Part shown: positions 49,208 to 59,942 of the stretch, one piece after another | How positions within the stretch are numbered: the stretch's first letter is position 1 | Layout: the number at the start of each line of letters is the position of its first letter | DNA from: Marinobacter sp. ELB17 | GTDB lineage: Bacteria > Pseudomonadota > Gammaproteobacteria > Pseudomonadales > Oleiphilaceae | DNA length: 64,000 bases | Assembly (NCBI RefSeq): GCF_000169375.1 | Contig: NZ_AAXY01000007.1 | Coordinates: 1 to 64,000 of the forward strand | Direction of reading: 5' to 3' | Translations under genes and position numbers: made by a program | The notes under the pieces: generated by a model | What the model saw: the letters and a program-made list of their open reading frames with translations, nothing else | Database searches by the model: none | Told to the model about the DNA's origin: nothing

Positions 49208-49897
49208 CTAATCCGGCGGGTCTGCCCGCTCGGTGCTGGTGGTGTTCACCCGAAACCAGCCGGCTATGGCGTAGCGGTCGCGCTTGGCAGGGAGGACTTC
49301 GTGGGGAAATTCTTCGCTAAGGAAGGCCACCAGAGTGCCCATGCTGGGGGTTACTTTCAGCACGTTCTGACCCCGTTCACCGTGATGGCTCTGATCGCTG
49401 TGATAAAGGGCCAACTCGCCGCCATCGTCCGGCATCCAGTCCGGGTTCAGATACAGCACCACCGACAACACCCGGTTTGACTGCCCTTTGAAAGCGTCCA
49501 GGTGCTTCTTATAAAAGTCACCCGGCGCATAGTGCGAAAAATGACTTTCAAAGGAGAATAAACCGAGAAACAAACGGCGATTAAGATACTGCTGCAACTC
49601 AACTGCCCAGTTCAGCCAATCCTCGCCCGCAACCGTCTCGCGCTCTATCCAGCTTATGGTGTCGCTTCGAATAAAATTGTTGACCGTATGAGCTTGTTGC
49701 CGCCCTACGCCAGCGGGATCAAACTGATGGCTGGGCATATTGCGCAGCTGTTGCCAAAGCCCGTTTAGCAGATTTGTGGGTACAGCGTTGGGTTTGATGC
49801 TGTAGCCTTTATCCAGCAAGTCTGCGGCAATGGCCTCAAAAATGTGCTGACTATCATCTGCACCACAGTCATCATCAAATTGAACCGGTGCACTCAT
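49208..49897 (-). CDS. 2OG-Fe(II) oxygenase (prolyl hydroxylase-like)
   Basis: 229-residue double-stranded beta-helix oxygenase. Iron ligands are H and D in FYKKHLDAFKG and the distal H in EEFPHEVLPA, with an Arg for 2-oxoglutarate in KRDRYAIAGWF. This P4H/SM-20-like family hydroxylates protein or small-molecule targets; the substrate is unknown. ATG 49897 gives the natural start; the frame is open to 49927. It is the last chromosomal-looking gene before the BREX cassette and shares its strand. The 97-bp gap gives no clear evidence of co-transcription. Confidence 0.88.
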   Translation of the reverse strand: MSAPVQFDDDCGADDSQHIFEAIAADLLDKGYSIKPNAVPTNLLNGLWQQLRNMPSHQFDPAGVGRQQAHTVNNFIRSDTISWIERETVAGEDWLNWAVELQQYLNRRLFLGLFSFESHFSHYAPGDFYKKHLDAFKGQSNRVLSVVLYLNPDWMPDDGGELALYHSDQSHHGERGQNVLKVTPSMGTLVAFLSEEFPHEVLPAKRDRYAIAGWFRVNTTSTERADPPD

Positions 49898-49993
49898 ACG
49901 TTCACTTCCCGCCCCAAAGGTACCCAATGTTGGCTGCCATATCTCACATTCGATTGGCGCAGTCCCGCCATTATCCCTATTCCACTACAACCC

Positions 49994-52096
49994 TCAAATC
50001 ACCCTCAATACTGACAGCGGCAACCGACGAAACCGGGTAAATTCTTTATCGACGGCATAGCGTTCGTTCAACTCACGATTCATTTCTTTTTGCGACAGGC
50101 ACTCAGAGAACTTCAATTCTTGTATGAAACTCTCCTCAAGCGTAATAGCCAAAGGCTCAACGTTCTTCGACAGAACACGGCGAATAGCCGCTATTAATAA
50201 TTCAGGTTCATACACATGGCTGAAAGCTAAACACAGGTTATCTGCTTCAACCTTGCGAGCTTTGTCCGCCAGCGGGTTTTTCATAGCCGTGTTCAGCAAT
50301 CTACCGGCAAAGTTCCACCATGTTGCATTTCCATCTTCATCGAAGAGCAACGTTGTTTTGCCAAGTTCCAGGTAACCGTAGCTGTCTCGTAATGTCTCCA
50401 ATAATTCCTGAGCGCGTGAGGAAAAGCCCGCTGGAATATCTTCACCCACCAGCACGTCAGCGATACTTCGGGACAGCTCGTAGCTCATCGGCTGGCCATC
50501 ACTGAACCACTGCGACTTACCCCGTGCCTGGGACGGCTCCACAAAAGCCTTTTTTCTTGGCCAGTCAACATAAACAGTTTGCCAACTGCGGCCTGCAAGC
50601 GTTAGCAAGGCAGGCCCTTCATTGCGGACTGCGAAGGTCATTTGGTCTACTTCACCCAACTCCTGCTTGCCCCAGAACACCTTAACCATCGGCGGTGTCG
50701 TGAACACGGAAAACAGCTCCATAAAGTGTTTGTGGCCAAACGCTCGCTCGCCCGTTTTCCCAATACCAATAAGGCCCTGGTCTGAATGTAAAATGCCTGT
50801 ATCAAGCATATAGTTAATCGCGGCCGCACGGTCTTCAGGCGAGATGGCGGCGAACCCCGGCATCTTGGCAAGCCACCTGTCTGCATCTGCCGCAATAATT
50901 GCTTGCTGTTGAAGCGCCAGTGCCATCGTTTGCTGAGCATAAATGTGCATGGGTCTGGCTGGGGGCAAAATGGGCTCAACATAGCCGCTGCGCCAAAGGT
51001 TTAGCAGTGCAGCGGCGCGCAAGAAAGCATCTTCACGAGTGGCAAGGAACAGGCAATTGCGAGATGAACCCGCGCGGCGGCCAGTACGGCCGATTCGTTG
51101 CATAAACGACGCAACCGCGTAGGGGGCGTCGACTTGAATTACCCGGTCCAGGTCGCCCACATCAATACCCAGTTCAAGAGTAGACGTAGCGACAATGACA
51201 CAATTATTACCCTGCGAGAACGCCTCCTCTGCCGAGCGTCGCTCCTCAAGGCTCAAGGAACTGTGTGAGATGTAAGTAGAAACGCCCAAAATGCGTAACT
51301 CAATCGCCAGCTCTTCCACTTTCGAGCGGCTATCCACAAACACGAGACGCTTTTCACCGCTGTGCAAACGCGAAATAACAACGGCTGCATTGCGCAACGA
51401 ACCCACCCAGTCCAGCTGCACGTCTGCCTCTAGGGTGTTTTCAGCCGGTGGGTTAATCACACTGCGGCGGGCCTCGCAACTACTAGCCAGCCAATCACAA
51501 AGAAGGTCTGGGTTACCAACCGTTGCCGAAAGCCCAAGCCGCTGCAGCTCACGCCCTGCCAAAATACTGATCCGCTCCAGCACCGCCAGCAAATGCCAGC
51601 CGCGATCATCGCCGGCAAAGGCATGAACTTCGTCCACAATCACGGTACGCACATTAGCAAAAAAATGCTGATGATCCACTTTGTGGGAAACCAACATCAC
51701 CTCGAGGGACTCAGGCGTTGTCAGCAGAATATCCGGCGGCGACGATACAATCTTCGCTTTGCGAGAAGCGCTGATATCACCGTGCCATACATCGACTGTT
51801 CGGCCCAGCAGGTGCCCGTAATTGCTCAGACGCTGTTCCAGGTTGTTCAGCAGTGCTTTGATTGGGCAGATGTAGAGCACAGACAAACCTTGCCAGTTTT
51901 CACTCAGCATTCGCGAAAAAACAGGAAAAATAGCCGCTTCAGTTTTCCCACCTGCGGTTGGCGCTAACAGAATAGCGTGCTCACCATTGAGGATCGGTTG
52001 GATGGTGGCTTCTTGGAGGGGGCGCAGGCCGGGCCAGCCAAGACTGTTAACAATATGATGTTGAATCGCCGGGTGAAGCCTGTCGAACTCACTCAT
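49994..52096 (-). CDS. brxHI: BREX-2 DEAD/DEAH helicase BrxHI (Lhr-like)
   Basis: Superfamily 2 helicase of 700 residues, the last gene of a type 2 BREX cassette. Walker A is APTAGGKTEA (about residue 47), the DEAH box is VDEVHAF (about 154), motif III is SATVGN, and motifs V/VI are ATSTLELGIDVGD and QRIGRTGRRAG. It is Lhr-like but half the length of Lhr. ATG 52096 (MSEFDRLHPAIQHH) has GGAG upstream; TTG 52123 overlaps the brxD stop. All helicase motifs look intact. Confidence 0.92.
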   Translation of the reverse strand: MSEFDRLHPAIQHHIVNSLGWPGLRPLQEATIQPILNGEHAILLAPTAGGKTEAAIFPVFSRMLSENWQGLSVLYICPIKALLNNLEQRLSNYGHLLGRTVDVWHGDISASRKAKIVSSPPDILLTTPESLEVMLVSHKVDHQHFFANVRTVIVDEVHAFAGDDRGWHLLAVLERISILAGRELQRLGLSATVGNPDLLCDWLASSCEARRSVINPPAENTLEADVQLDWVGSLRNAAVVISRLHSGEKRLVFVDSRSKVEELAIELRILGVSTYISHSSLSLEERRSAEEAFSQGNNCVIVATSTLELGIDVGDLDRVIQVDAPYAVASFMQRIGRTGRRAGSSRNCLFLATREDAFLRAAALLNLWRSGYVEPILPPARPMHIYAQQTMALALQQQAIIAADADRWLAKMPGFAAISPEDRAAAINYMLDTGILHSDQGLIGIGKTGERAFGHKHFMELFSVFTTPPMVKVFWGKQELGEVDQMTFAVRNEGPALLTLAGRSWQTVYVDWPRKKAFVEPSQARGKSQWFSDGQPMSYELSRSIADVLVGEDIPAGFSSRAQELLETLRDSYGYLELGKTTLLFDEDGNATWWNFAGRLLNTAMKNPLADKARKVEADNLCLAFSHVYEPELLIAAIRRVLSKNVEPLAITLEESFIQELKFSECLSQKEMNRELNERYAVDKEFTRFRRLPLSVLRVI

Positions 52097-52119
52097 TCCG
52101 CTAAGCTCCGTTTGCGGGC

Positions 52120-53439
52120 TCAAATATCAAGTTCAATATCATTGACCGAACCTGCAGGTTTATTAGCCCGCTCGACCGCCGTCAACTCAGTGTCTGCAAT
52201 GGTCAGCGCATAGTGTTTACGAGGATCGAAATCATCAAATTGATCAATGCGATCCAACACATCGCCCACCAGTTTTTTCAAAAATATACGCGGTGCGATA
52301 CCGATTTTCCCACCCAGCTTACCGGTAACCGCCTGTGCTAATTCCGCAATATAACGATCATCAGCTGACTGCAAAATTCGCTCGCTAACAACACTGTTTT
52401 GCGCATAAAGATCACGAACCTTGCACCCGACTTCTTCCAACGACGCCAGGTTAAAGCCACGCAAGCGCACCTGTACAGCTCGTGGGTTATCAAAACGGGC
52501 ATCGGTATTAAAATCCACAGCAAGCCGCTGGGCCAGCGGTGCCAGACGTTGCACCCCCATGGGCCCATCAAAAAAAGCAGGCGTGCCGGTTATAACAAGA
52601 TACAAACCAGGGAAGCGCCCAGAATCCACTTCATCCATCAGCTGACGCAGTGCGTTCAAGCTTTTATCCCTAACATCTCCCCGCATGCGTTGCAGGGTTT
52701 CAACTTCATCAAACACCAATAACAATCCCGGATGGCCAGAGTCTTTCAAAATGGTCAGTACGCCCTGCAAGAAGCTCAAAGCTCCAAAATGATCAATATC
52801 GCCCTTAATCATCGCGTAACGCTTCACGGCGGCCGCAATATTCGGCTGCCCTGCCATCCAGGCCAGTAAGCCATCAGCAATTTCTTCTTTACCTTCCAAC
52901 AGTGCGCGGCGATAAGCACGCAGTGTTAAGGCAAATGCCGGTGCCGAGCGCACCACCTCACCCAATCGTTTCTCCATCAGAACATCCGTTGCGCTGACCA
53001 AAGCCTCGGAGTCTTCTGGGTCTATATCCTGCTGCGACAGCACATCTTCTTCCAGCGTATAAAACCAGGATTCAACAATGTTCTGAAATGCACCAGAAGC
53101 GCTGTCTGGCGTGGTCAGACGCTCCATCAAGCGTCGATAAACCGTTTCCAGCCGATGCAGAGGCGTTTCGGTTTCTGAAATTTGCACTTCGGCACAGGCG
53201 AACCCACAACCGTGCGCTTTTTCACGCAGCCAACGCGATGCAAAGGTTTTGCCGCTGCCATATTCACCACGAATTGCTTTGAAAACGGCACCACCACGGC
53301 ACACTTTTCCTAACTCTTCGTCAAACGCCTGCTCGAACGGTTGCAGCCCAACCGCCAGGGCGTCCAAACCGTATTGGGGTACAGTTCCACGCCGCAGCGC
53401 ATCCAGAATATCCTGACGCCGTTGCTGGCTAATCGACAT
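52120..53439 (-). CDS. brxD: BREX ATP-binding protein BrxD
   Basis: 439-residue P-loop ATPase (DUF2791-type) found in BREX types 2 and 6. It has the conserved opening RRQDILDALRRGTVPQYGLD, Walker A RGEYGSGKTF (about 63), the VQISETETPLHRLETVYRRL segment, Walker B LLLVFDEVE (about 243) and an arginine-finger-like region later. It lies 29 bp downstream of pglZ and directly upstream of brxHI, as in canonical type 2. Function in defence is not biochemically resolved. Confidence 0.93.
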   Translation of the reverse strand: MSISQQRRQDILDALRRGTVPQYGLDALAVGLQPFEQAFDEELGKVCRGGAVFKAIRGEYGSGKTFASRWLREKAHGCGFACAEVQISETETPLHRLETVYRRLMERLTTPDSASGAFQNIVESWFYTLEEDVLSQQDIDPEDSEALVSATDVLMEKRLGEVVRSAPAFALTLRAYRRALLEGKEEIADGLLAWMAGQPNIAAAVKRYAMIKGDIDHFGALSFLQGVLTILKDSGHPGLLLVFDEVETLQRMRGDVRDKSLNALRQLMDEVDSGRFPGLYLVITGTPAFFDGPMGVQRLAPLAQRLAVDFNTDARFDNPRAVQVRLRGFNLASLEEVGCKVRDLYAQNSVVSERILQSADDRYIAELAQAVTGKLGGKIGIAPRIFLKKLVGDVLDRIDQFDDFDPRKHYALTIADTELTAVERANKPAGSVNDIELDI

Positions 53440-53468
53440 AACGACACCTTTAAGTCAGCAGATAGTGG

Positions 53469-56246
53469 TCAAACTTCAAATTGTTTTCTGAAGTCCGACA
53501 CGTTCAGGCGAATGGTCTGTGATTCACGATCTACAGAGAGAATTGGGTAGCCATCCACGTTAAGCAGTTTCTGTATATTTGAGAGAAAACCGCGCACTCG
53601 CAGTTTAGGAATTTGCAACTCCCTGCACAGGGTCGCCTCCATGATTTGCCACTGCTGGGCCTGTAGCAACCGAATAAATTTCAGCAAATCATCGTCACTA
53701 ATCGCTGTACGGCCGGCACGCTGGCGGGCTTGCTGATACACCGAAGACTCCAAAAACCGGTCAATCCAATCAGCTTCGAGCGGTGTTGATGCATCGGGCT
53801 GCGCCGGCGCAGACTCAGCAGCCCCAAACATGTCATCAACAACCTCTGACACAGCTGCTAACTTTGAGCGTGCTGGCGCTTTGGGGGCTCTATTTACGAC
53901 GCCCGACTCAACTTTTGAGTCATTAACCCTTAACGGCTGTTGCGGAACAAGCCACCAGTCTGGCAGCCGGCGCGGCACTTCCTGCCAACCATCCAAGTGC
54001 TGACGTACACTGGCATTCACAAAAACACCCAATGGAATCACCACCTCCTGCAAACTTGCTCCACCGTGATAGCCATGGCTTTTCCCCCGGGTATAACGTA
54101 GCCGCTCTGACCATGGCAATATCACCGACTGGCCCGGCGCCAGTACTCGTTTGCCCGAAACCTTTACCTCCAGCTCTGACGGCGCGCCCTCAGCCACTGA
54201 GCGGTAACGCTCACCGTATTCGCCACTTGGCGGCTGGAAGACCGAGTCGTGATCCAGCACATGGCCGTGGTCGCTGGTTATAACAACCACTCGCCCTGCC
54301 TCGCGGGCCGCATCCATTACCTGGCGCAACAGGGCGATGCTCTCGAAACCCCACTCCACATTCACCTGGGAGCTGCTAGACAGCTGGTCATCAATGGCGT
54401 TAATCACAACCGCTAAAACACGATGTTCGGTTCCAGCAATAACACCGCGCACATCACTGCGAAGGCTACCAGAACCGGGCTGAGACAAATCTTGCTTGTG
54501 AAACACCCGGGGTGGAAATTTTGTTGACGCAATTTTTTTGAGTCTGGGGTGCGCCGCAAACGCCCTTTTCTCATCCGTTGCCACTCCTGCAGACAGCGCC
54601 CCAGACAGCAGCGAACAGCGGCTAGTTTGGGTGCGCGTCGGCAACGCAGCAACAAGGCAGGTATCGCTACTGGCTGCCTGCGACTGAATTTCAAGCCAAT
54701 TATAACGGGACAGGTCGCCACTCAGCTGGCGATAAACGGCTTCACTCATACCGTCGAGCACCAACAAAAGCGCCGGACTTTGCTCAGCCAAAGGCGCCAG
54801 CACGGTATCAATCGCACTCTCCACCGGCGTCAGTCGCGCCGGTAAGCTGTCCCCGCGGCCAATACCTGCCAGTTGCTGACCAAAAGCAAAGTTTTGGCGC
54901 TCGCGCAACTCACTGACTCGCTCCGACAGCTGTTTGTACACATGATTCAACTCACTGTGGACGTCTCCACTCCAAATCGCCGTACGCGCCCAATCGCAGA
55001 AACCGCCTTGGTCGATATAGTCGATCATCAAACTGGCTGCTGTGCCCGTGGTGATGGGTCGCTGTTTCAGCCAACGAACCAGGCGCATTGCCATCTCTGC
55101 GCGCTGAACCGTGTCTTTAAACAGCCCAATACCCGCAAGCTGATGAGTTTTGATTTGCTGCAAAGCCTGTTCAGCCAAGGCGCCGTCATTTTGCGTAGCG
55201 GCGGCCTCAAGCTCACAGGCAAAATTGCTCAGGCGCGCCTGTAAACCGCAAGTCAACAGGCCAGACAATTGGGCCTGAGCCTGCATATCAAGGCTGGCCA
55301 GTATTTGTTCTGTTTTTGCCAGAACCGGCTCATAACATTGAAAGCTGCGGCCTGCTATCCAGCGGCCTATTAACGCTGTTGCAGCGTCACCCAAAGGCTG
55401 AAGCGCCTTTAGTGGCAACGTTTTACCCGCCAAATAGCGTTCACGGAAAACCCCGCGGCTGCCATGTAGCTGCGCCGGTTCAACGGCTTTCTGTTTTTCG
55501 ATGGCGTCTGAAAACAAGGTTGAACAAGCCAGGGCGATAGGTAACAAGTCCCCCGCCTGACCGTTCAACAAAATCGTTGACACCGCCTCGTGGCTGTCCG
55601 GCAACGCCGGCGCTAACCATTCGCCCAGATTGGCCTTTATCTCGTCGGGCAAGGCCCCGACCCAGCCCGGCACGGCATCCTGCGCGCTCCATTCAAGCAA
55701 TGACTGAAGATCCAGTGACGGCTCCTGATAATGCAGATGGCCTATGGCAATCGCTCGCCAGGCCGATTCCTGATCCAGCACATCGCCAAATGTGATTTTT
55801 TTGTGATAGCGGTCGTAGCCGCTTAGCAGCGCCTCGGCAATCCAACGCCCATGCTTGCGGGTAAGGCGAGGGTCAATATCGCGAACCCGAATCAGCTGTT
55901 GCAGCGTCTTCCAGGGGCTGATGCGTTGCGGCTCATTTTTCCAGAGCCGCGCCAGCACATCCAGGGCCAGATGAACGCCGTCAAATTTTGACAACAGCAC
56001 CAGTCGCGGGCGTTTGCCAGCGGGCTGTTGTTGATGCGCAACCAACACTTCGCGCAGAGCCAGCTCAGACACGCAGTAAACGGCCCTTACCCGATGCGGC
56101 CCCACGGCAACCAGAACCTCAGACGCAGGCAGCTCTGTAGGCCATACCAAAGCAATACAGTCCGCTTCAGGGTCGCGTTGAAACACAGCCTGCAGCTGGG
56201 TCAATATCGGAATTGGCAACAAATTGCCTGGGTCCATAGCTGGCAT
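53469..56246 (-). CDS. pglZ: BREX-2 phosphatase PglZ
   Basis: Alkaline-phosphatase-superfamily protein of about 925 residues, the signature gene of BREX. Metal-binding motifs are LLLVLDGMSEAVY (about 495) and ITSDHGHVLDHDS (about 659). An N-terminal non-catalytic region contains SPWKTLQQLIRVRDIDPRLTR. ATG 56246 has GAGGA 8 nt upstream and overlaps the pglY end; ATG 56267 is an earlier in-frame option. No frameshift or truncation is visible. Confidence 0.94.
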   Translation of the reverse strand: MPAMDPGNLLPIPILTQLQAVFQRDPEADCIALVWPTELPASEVLVAVGPHRVRAVYCVSELALREVLVAHQQQPAGKRPRLVLLSKFDGVHLALDVLARLWKNEPQRISPWKTLQQLIRVRDIDPRLTRKHGRWIAEALLSGYDRYHKKITFGDVLDQESAWRAIAIGHLHYQEPSLDLQSLLEWSAQDAVPGWVGALPDEIKANLGEWLAPALPDSHEAVSTILLNGQAGDLLPIALACSTLFSDAIEKQKAVEPAQLHGSRGVFRERYLAGKTLPLKALQPLGDAATALIGRWIAGRSFQCYEPVLAKTEQILASLDMQAQAQLSGLLTCGLQARLSNFACELEAAATQNDGALAEQALQQIKTHQLAGIGLFKDTVQRAEMAMRLVRWLKQRPITTGTAASLMIDYIDQGGFCDWARTAIWSGDVHSELNHVYKQLSERVSELRERQNFAFGQQLAGIGRGDSLPARLTPVESAIDTVLAPLAEQSPALLLVLDGMSEAVYRQLSGDLSRYNWLEIQSQAASSDTCLVAALPTRTQTSRCSLLSGALSAGVATDEKRAFAAHPRLKKIASTKFPPRVFHKQDLSQPGSGSLRSDVRGVIAGTEHRVLAVVINAIDDQLSSSSQVNVEWGFESIALLRQVMDAAREAGRVVVITSDHGHVLDHDSVFQPPSGEYGERYRSVAEGAPSELEVKVSGKRVLAPGQSVILPWSERLRYTRGKSHGYHGGASLQEVVIPLGVFVNASVRQHLDGWQEVPRRLPDWWLVPQQPLRVNDSKVESGVVNRAPKAPARSKLAAVSEVVDDMFGAAESAPAQPDASTPLEADWIDRFLESSVYQQARQRAGRTAISDDDLLKFIRLLQAQQWQIMEATLCRELQIPKLRVRGFLSNIQKLLNVDGYPILSVDRESQTIRLNVSDFRKQFEV

Positions 56247-56250
56247 TCGT

Positions 56251-59200
56251 TTATTCCTCTGCGCCATTAGCCCGAACGATGCTGTAACTCACATCCAGCA
56301 CGTATCCTTCCAACAGTTCTTTTTCAATTTCAGCAAACAGAACCTTGGCCTGCGGCCCGGTCAAACCCGACTGCTGTGCCCTTGTTACCACGCGCCTTGC
56401 GGGCGTGTCGGGATTTGCCCGTACCACAGCTGCAGAATCATCAGGCGCCGCGGGTTGCGCATTGCGCGTGATCAAAGCCGTTGCGTCGGTCTGGGCCTGC
56501 CTTAATGCCTGTTGCAGTGCGACCACCAGTTCATCAGACGCCAGCGCATGACACACTCGCTGCTTTATACCCTCAGCTTCAGCAGAGCTGCTGCGCCACG
56601 CGGTATCAAGCAACTGCCAATTGTTATCTTGAACGGCCTGAGCCACGCTGGCTGCGCTGGCGATGCTCTTGGCCAACGCATTGGCATTGGTGACCGGCTG
56701 AATATCTGCAAGCGCAGCGGTCAGCTCGGCGCCTTGCTTACTTTGTAATAACTGCATCAGGGAACAGGCATATTCGGCGTTGCGCATGCGGTTACACGTT
56801 AGCGGCTGGCCCACCTTTGCCAAGGCAAGCCGAAGCTCATCGGCCAAATTTTGGCTATGCTCAAGGCGCCGCTTAACTTCTTCCAGCACCTTTTTTTCAA
56901 GTAAATTCTGGTGATTAGCCGTGCGCAACTTGTTAATAACCAGACCGAAAATGGCGGACGCATTATCAACGGCCTGTTGCCAGACTTTCGGCTCGGCCAG
57001 CTCCTGCTTGGTCAATACCAGGTTGTCCGGCAATTCCTTCATCGTTGGGTCGAAGTCGGCACCGTGAAGAGAAAAGGCATACTGCCCATATTCGGCAAAC
57101 ACCAGTATTAGCAGATTCTGCACCATCTCGGGCAGCCCTTTCGGGCTGGGCTGATCAATGGCTGCCCGCAAGCGCTTGACCATAACCGGGTCGCCAGTGC
57201 TGCCATCGCGAGCCAGTTCGCGAGCCATGTGTTTGGGCCAGTCATCTTTGAAAATAAAATGGCGCTCATGCATGTCACCCAACTTCAACGGCTGAGCGAT
57301 GCAGCGCATCAGCGAACGCAGCGGTGAATCAACATCAATTCGGCCGTTAGTGGCATGAACCGCGCGGCGCAGTTGCTCCATTACCTTTGCCAAATCCGCT
57401 TGCTTAAGTTCTGTTTCAAACTGTGGGTGATCCGGATACTGAAACGCCAACGCCTGATCCAGCAAATGCTCAAAAGCCGCTTGCAGATTGCTACCCACCG
57501 GCAATTGCGGCGTAAAACTGGGCTCCAGCGAAAACACGTGTTCATCTAACGGCATAGATGTGTCTATCGAGCCTGCCACCGCCTGGGCAGCGCCATAGGC
57601 GCCCATCAAATAGTCACGCATACGCTGGCGCAATTGGCTGCGCTGATTATCAAGCAGCGTACGCGCCTGCGCTCTTTCTACCGGGCTCAAGTGATTGCTG
57701 AAAGAATTGAAGCGATCGTTTGTCTTCAGCACATGTTCCAAAATTACCAGTGTGCCCAAATCACGCTGGGCATTCTGGCTGAAAAAGTAAGGCAGCCAGC
57801 ACAGGGTCTGAGTGGCATTACCCGTTGCCTCATAATTCTGTATTCGGGCTTTGTCATCCGCTGGGGAATGACTTCCCTGGTCAAACGGAAAATCGATGAT
57901 CATTTTCCAGTCATCGCCGCGGGCTTCAAACACCGTGTTATCCGAGATCTCACGTATATTCTGGAACATCACCTCCACACTGCGGCGCGTCCCCCGCCAC
58001 TGAACAGAGTGTTCTATAAACAGCTGGTTATCGTCTTGCACACCGAAAGCGTCAAACACCAAATCTTTCACCAGCTTGCGCCGGGCACCGTCGGTGTCAT
58101 TGATTTTGGCCTGCTCTAAAATGCTCTCGGTATCCACCCCAGACAGCTGAATAGTGATCACTGGGTTGGTATCGTCGCTGATTTTGATTTCACCCACGCG
58201 ACCGGCCCACTTGCGGCACTTGCTCAACACCGTTTGCGCTTCCCGCCCGGGAATGGGGGACTTTATGGTGCCATGGTTCAGCGCCGCCAGCTTGTTTGGC
58301 GTTAGCTGCTTAAAGCACTCTACTTCTGGTACCAGGGCCGACAGCAGCAGCGTTTTCAGCAACCGCATATCGTTCACAAATGCGCGCTTTGCCGGGTTGT
58401 CTGCAGGCAGTTCATCCAGCTGTTCCAGTTTAAGATTATGGTCTTCTTCCACCAGCGGCAGCAGCTTGCGTTCGAACAGCAGTTTGGCGTTATCAAAATG
58501 CAGCCGCATGGCGTCTGAAAACGGCTCGGCGTCAGACGCAATCACATCGTACAAATCCCCCACCGGAATGCAGCCGCCCAGCTCAAGGCTATCGCGCTGA
58601 TCTACCAGCAGCATCAACATCACTTTTAGCGCCGTGCGCTCGCGCTGTAGCGCCGACGACAGGGCCACCAGCGCCTGCACCAAGGCCGGGCTGAACGGGT
58701 ACAGCTGGCGGAACATATCGCGGTCGCCGGTGTTGGTTAGCAGAATTTCCTGCACTTCTTTACGCAAGCTGCTGTCCATAGACTTAAACGCATCGTCGAT
58801 TTCCGCTTTGGCCGCCGCGTTGATTGGCTTCAACAACCGCCGTTCAGCGATTACCGGCAGATTGCGGTCTTCCAGAGTAATCGTGTGAAAACGGCCATCC
58901 CAATATTTTAACGAGTCACTCAACGACTCCTGCTCGGCCCCGTTGTACTGGTCGCCCACAAATTCACGCAGGTCGCGCTGGCGGGCAATCAAACTGACCA
59001 TGGGCAAGGCGCGCTGCTCGCTCACTTCCACCAGCTTCACCACTTTCTGGATATTATTGGCAATAAATCGCTGATCCGACAGGTGGCTGGCAAGCCACAG
59101 AATCAGTTCGTCCAGAAACAGCACAATAGCGTCGTAGCCCAGTGCTTTGGCATGCTCGGTCATAATTCGCAGACCTTCATCGAAGTCTACATAACCGCCG

Positions 59201-59925
59201 AACTCACTGTTGGCCATATCCGCCATGGAGGTAAAAAAAGTACCAATCAAATCGCCGACCAGCCGCGCCTTGTCGTCACTGCTACCTTGGTCTTTCACCA
59301 CCGCGCCAAAGCTGACCGCATTCCAACCTTCAGCCAGGTCGCCCCAGCCGTCGTCTTCAGCCGCCGTTGCGCCGCGGTTCAAGGTCGCAAAAAAGACCTC
59401 ATCGCCAATGTTCGCCCGCAGCTGCTGGGCATCGCGGAACAAGCGATCGCTCATGTAAAAGCCCGGCACTGGCGCGCTGGGGTGCAGGTTTTTTATGTGC
59501 CTGGCGTAGCCGCCCAGTACACCGGCCTCTATGCTGGCGGCACCAATCATGTGGTAGGGCACCAGCAATATGTTGGTTTTTTGCAGCCAGTCGTTGTGCT
59601 TTGCCACGGCTGGCGCCAGCTCATTGATGGCGCGGGCCTGGGCGTTGCCTTGCAGCAGCAAGTTCAGCACCGCCATGAAGTGGGACTTACCGCTGCCAAA
59701 ACTGCCGTGCAGGTAAGCCCCTTTCTGGCGTTTTTGGTTATCCACAACCGTGCTTTTTATAAAGCTGAGGGCGTCATCAAACGACTTTTGCAGCTGCGGT
59801 GTTACCACATACTGTTCCAGCGTTTGGCTAATGGCAGCCTCAGCCAGGCCGCTGGACAGGTTCAGAACAAAGTCACCACGCTGAACCTTTTCCGGAATCG
59901 CAATCAAATCTTTTATCAGTGTCAT
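56251..59925 (-). CDS. pglY: BREX-2 ATPase PglY
   Basis: Large P-loop ATPase of 1224 residues, the type 2 counterpart of BrxC. It begins MTLIKDLIAIPEKVQRGDFVLNL and has Walker A HGSFGSGKSHFMAVL (about 77), the LLVPYHMIGAASIEAGVLGGYA segment and Walker B IVLFLDELILWL (about 268). These are hallmarks of PglY rather than BrxC of type 1. It starts 17 bp after the pglX stop. The reading frame is intact over its whole length. Confidence 0.95.
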   Translation of the reverse strand: MTLIKDLIAIPEKVQRGDFVLNLSSGLAEAAISQTLEQYVVTPQLQKSFDDALSFIKSTVVDNQKRQKGAYLHGSFGSGKSHFMAVLNLLLQGNAQARAINELAPAVAKHNDWLQKTNILLVPYHMIGAASIEAGVLGGYARHIKNLHPSAPVPGFYMSDRLFRDAQQLRANIGDEVFFATLNRGATAAEDDGWGDLAEGWNAVSFGAVVKDQGSSDDKARLVGDLIGTFFTSMADMANSEFGGYVDFDEGLRIMTEHAKALGYDAIVLFLDELILWLASHLSDQRFIANNIQKVVKLVEVSEQRALPMVSLIARQRDLREFVGDQYNGAEQESLSDSLKYWDGRFHTITLEDRNLPVIAERRLLKPINAAAKAEIDDAFKSMDSSLRKEVQEILLTNTGDRDMFRQLYPFSPALVQALVALSSALQRERTALKVMLMLLVDQRDSLELGGCIPVGDLYDVIASDAEPFSDAMRLHFDNAKLLFERKLLPLVEEDHNLKLEQLDELPADNPAKRAFVNDMRLLKTLLLSALVPEVECFKQLTPNKLAALNHGTIKSPIPGREAQTVLSKCRKWAGRVGEIKISDDTNPVITIQLSGVDTESILEQAKINDTDGARRKLVKDLVFDAFGVQDDNQLFIEHSVQWRGTRRSVEVMFQNIREISDNTVFEARGDDWKMIIDFPFDQGSHSPADDKARIQNYEATGNATQTLCWLPYFFSQNAQRDLGTLVILEHVLKTNDRFNSFSNHLSPVERAQARTLLDNQRSQLRQRMRDYLMGAYGAAQAVAGSIDTSMPLDEHVFSLEPSFTPQLPVGSNLQAAFEHLLDQALAFQYPDHPQFETELKQADLAKVMEQLRRAVHATNGRIDVDSPLRSLMRCIAQPLKLGDMHERHFIFKDDWPKHMARELARDGSTGDPVMVKRLRAAIDQPSPKGLPEMVQNLLILVFAEYGQYAFSLHGADFDPTMKELPDNLVLTKQELAEPKVWQQAVDNASAIFGLVINKLRTANHQNLLEKKVLEEVKRRLEHSQNLADELRLALAKVGQPLTCNRMRNAEYACSLMQLLQSKQGAELTAALADIQPVTNANALAKSIASAASVAQAVQDNNWQLLDTAWRSSSAEAEGIKQRVCHALASDELVVALQQALRQAQTDATALITRNAQPAAPDDSAAVVRANPDTPARRVVTRAQQSGLTGPQAKVLFAEIEKELLEGYVLDVSYSIVRANGAEE

Positions 59926-59942
59926 CAGGTTTACTCTCGGAA

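Noticed and set aside
49994..52096. Lhr helicase proper
   Set aside because: Half the length of Lhr and located in a BREX cassette behind brxD, so brxHI is the better call.
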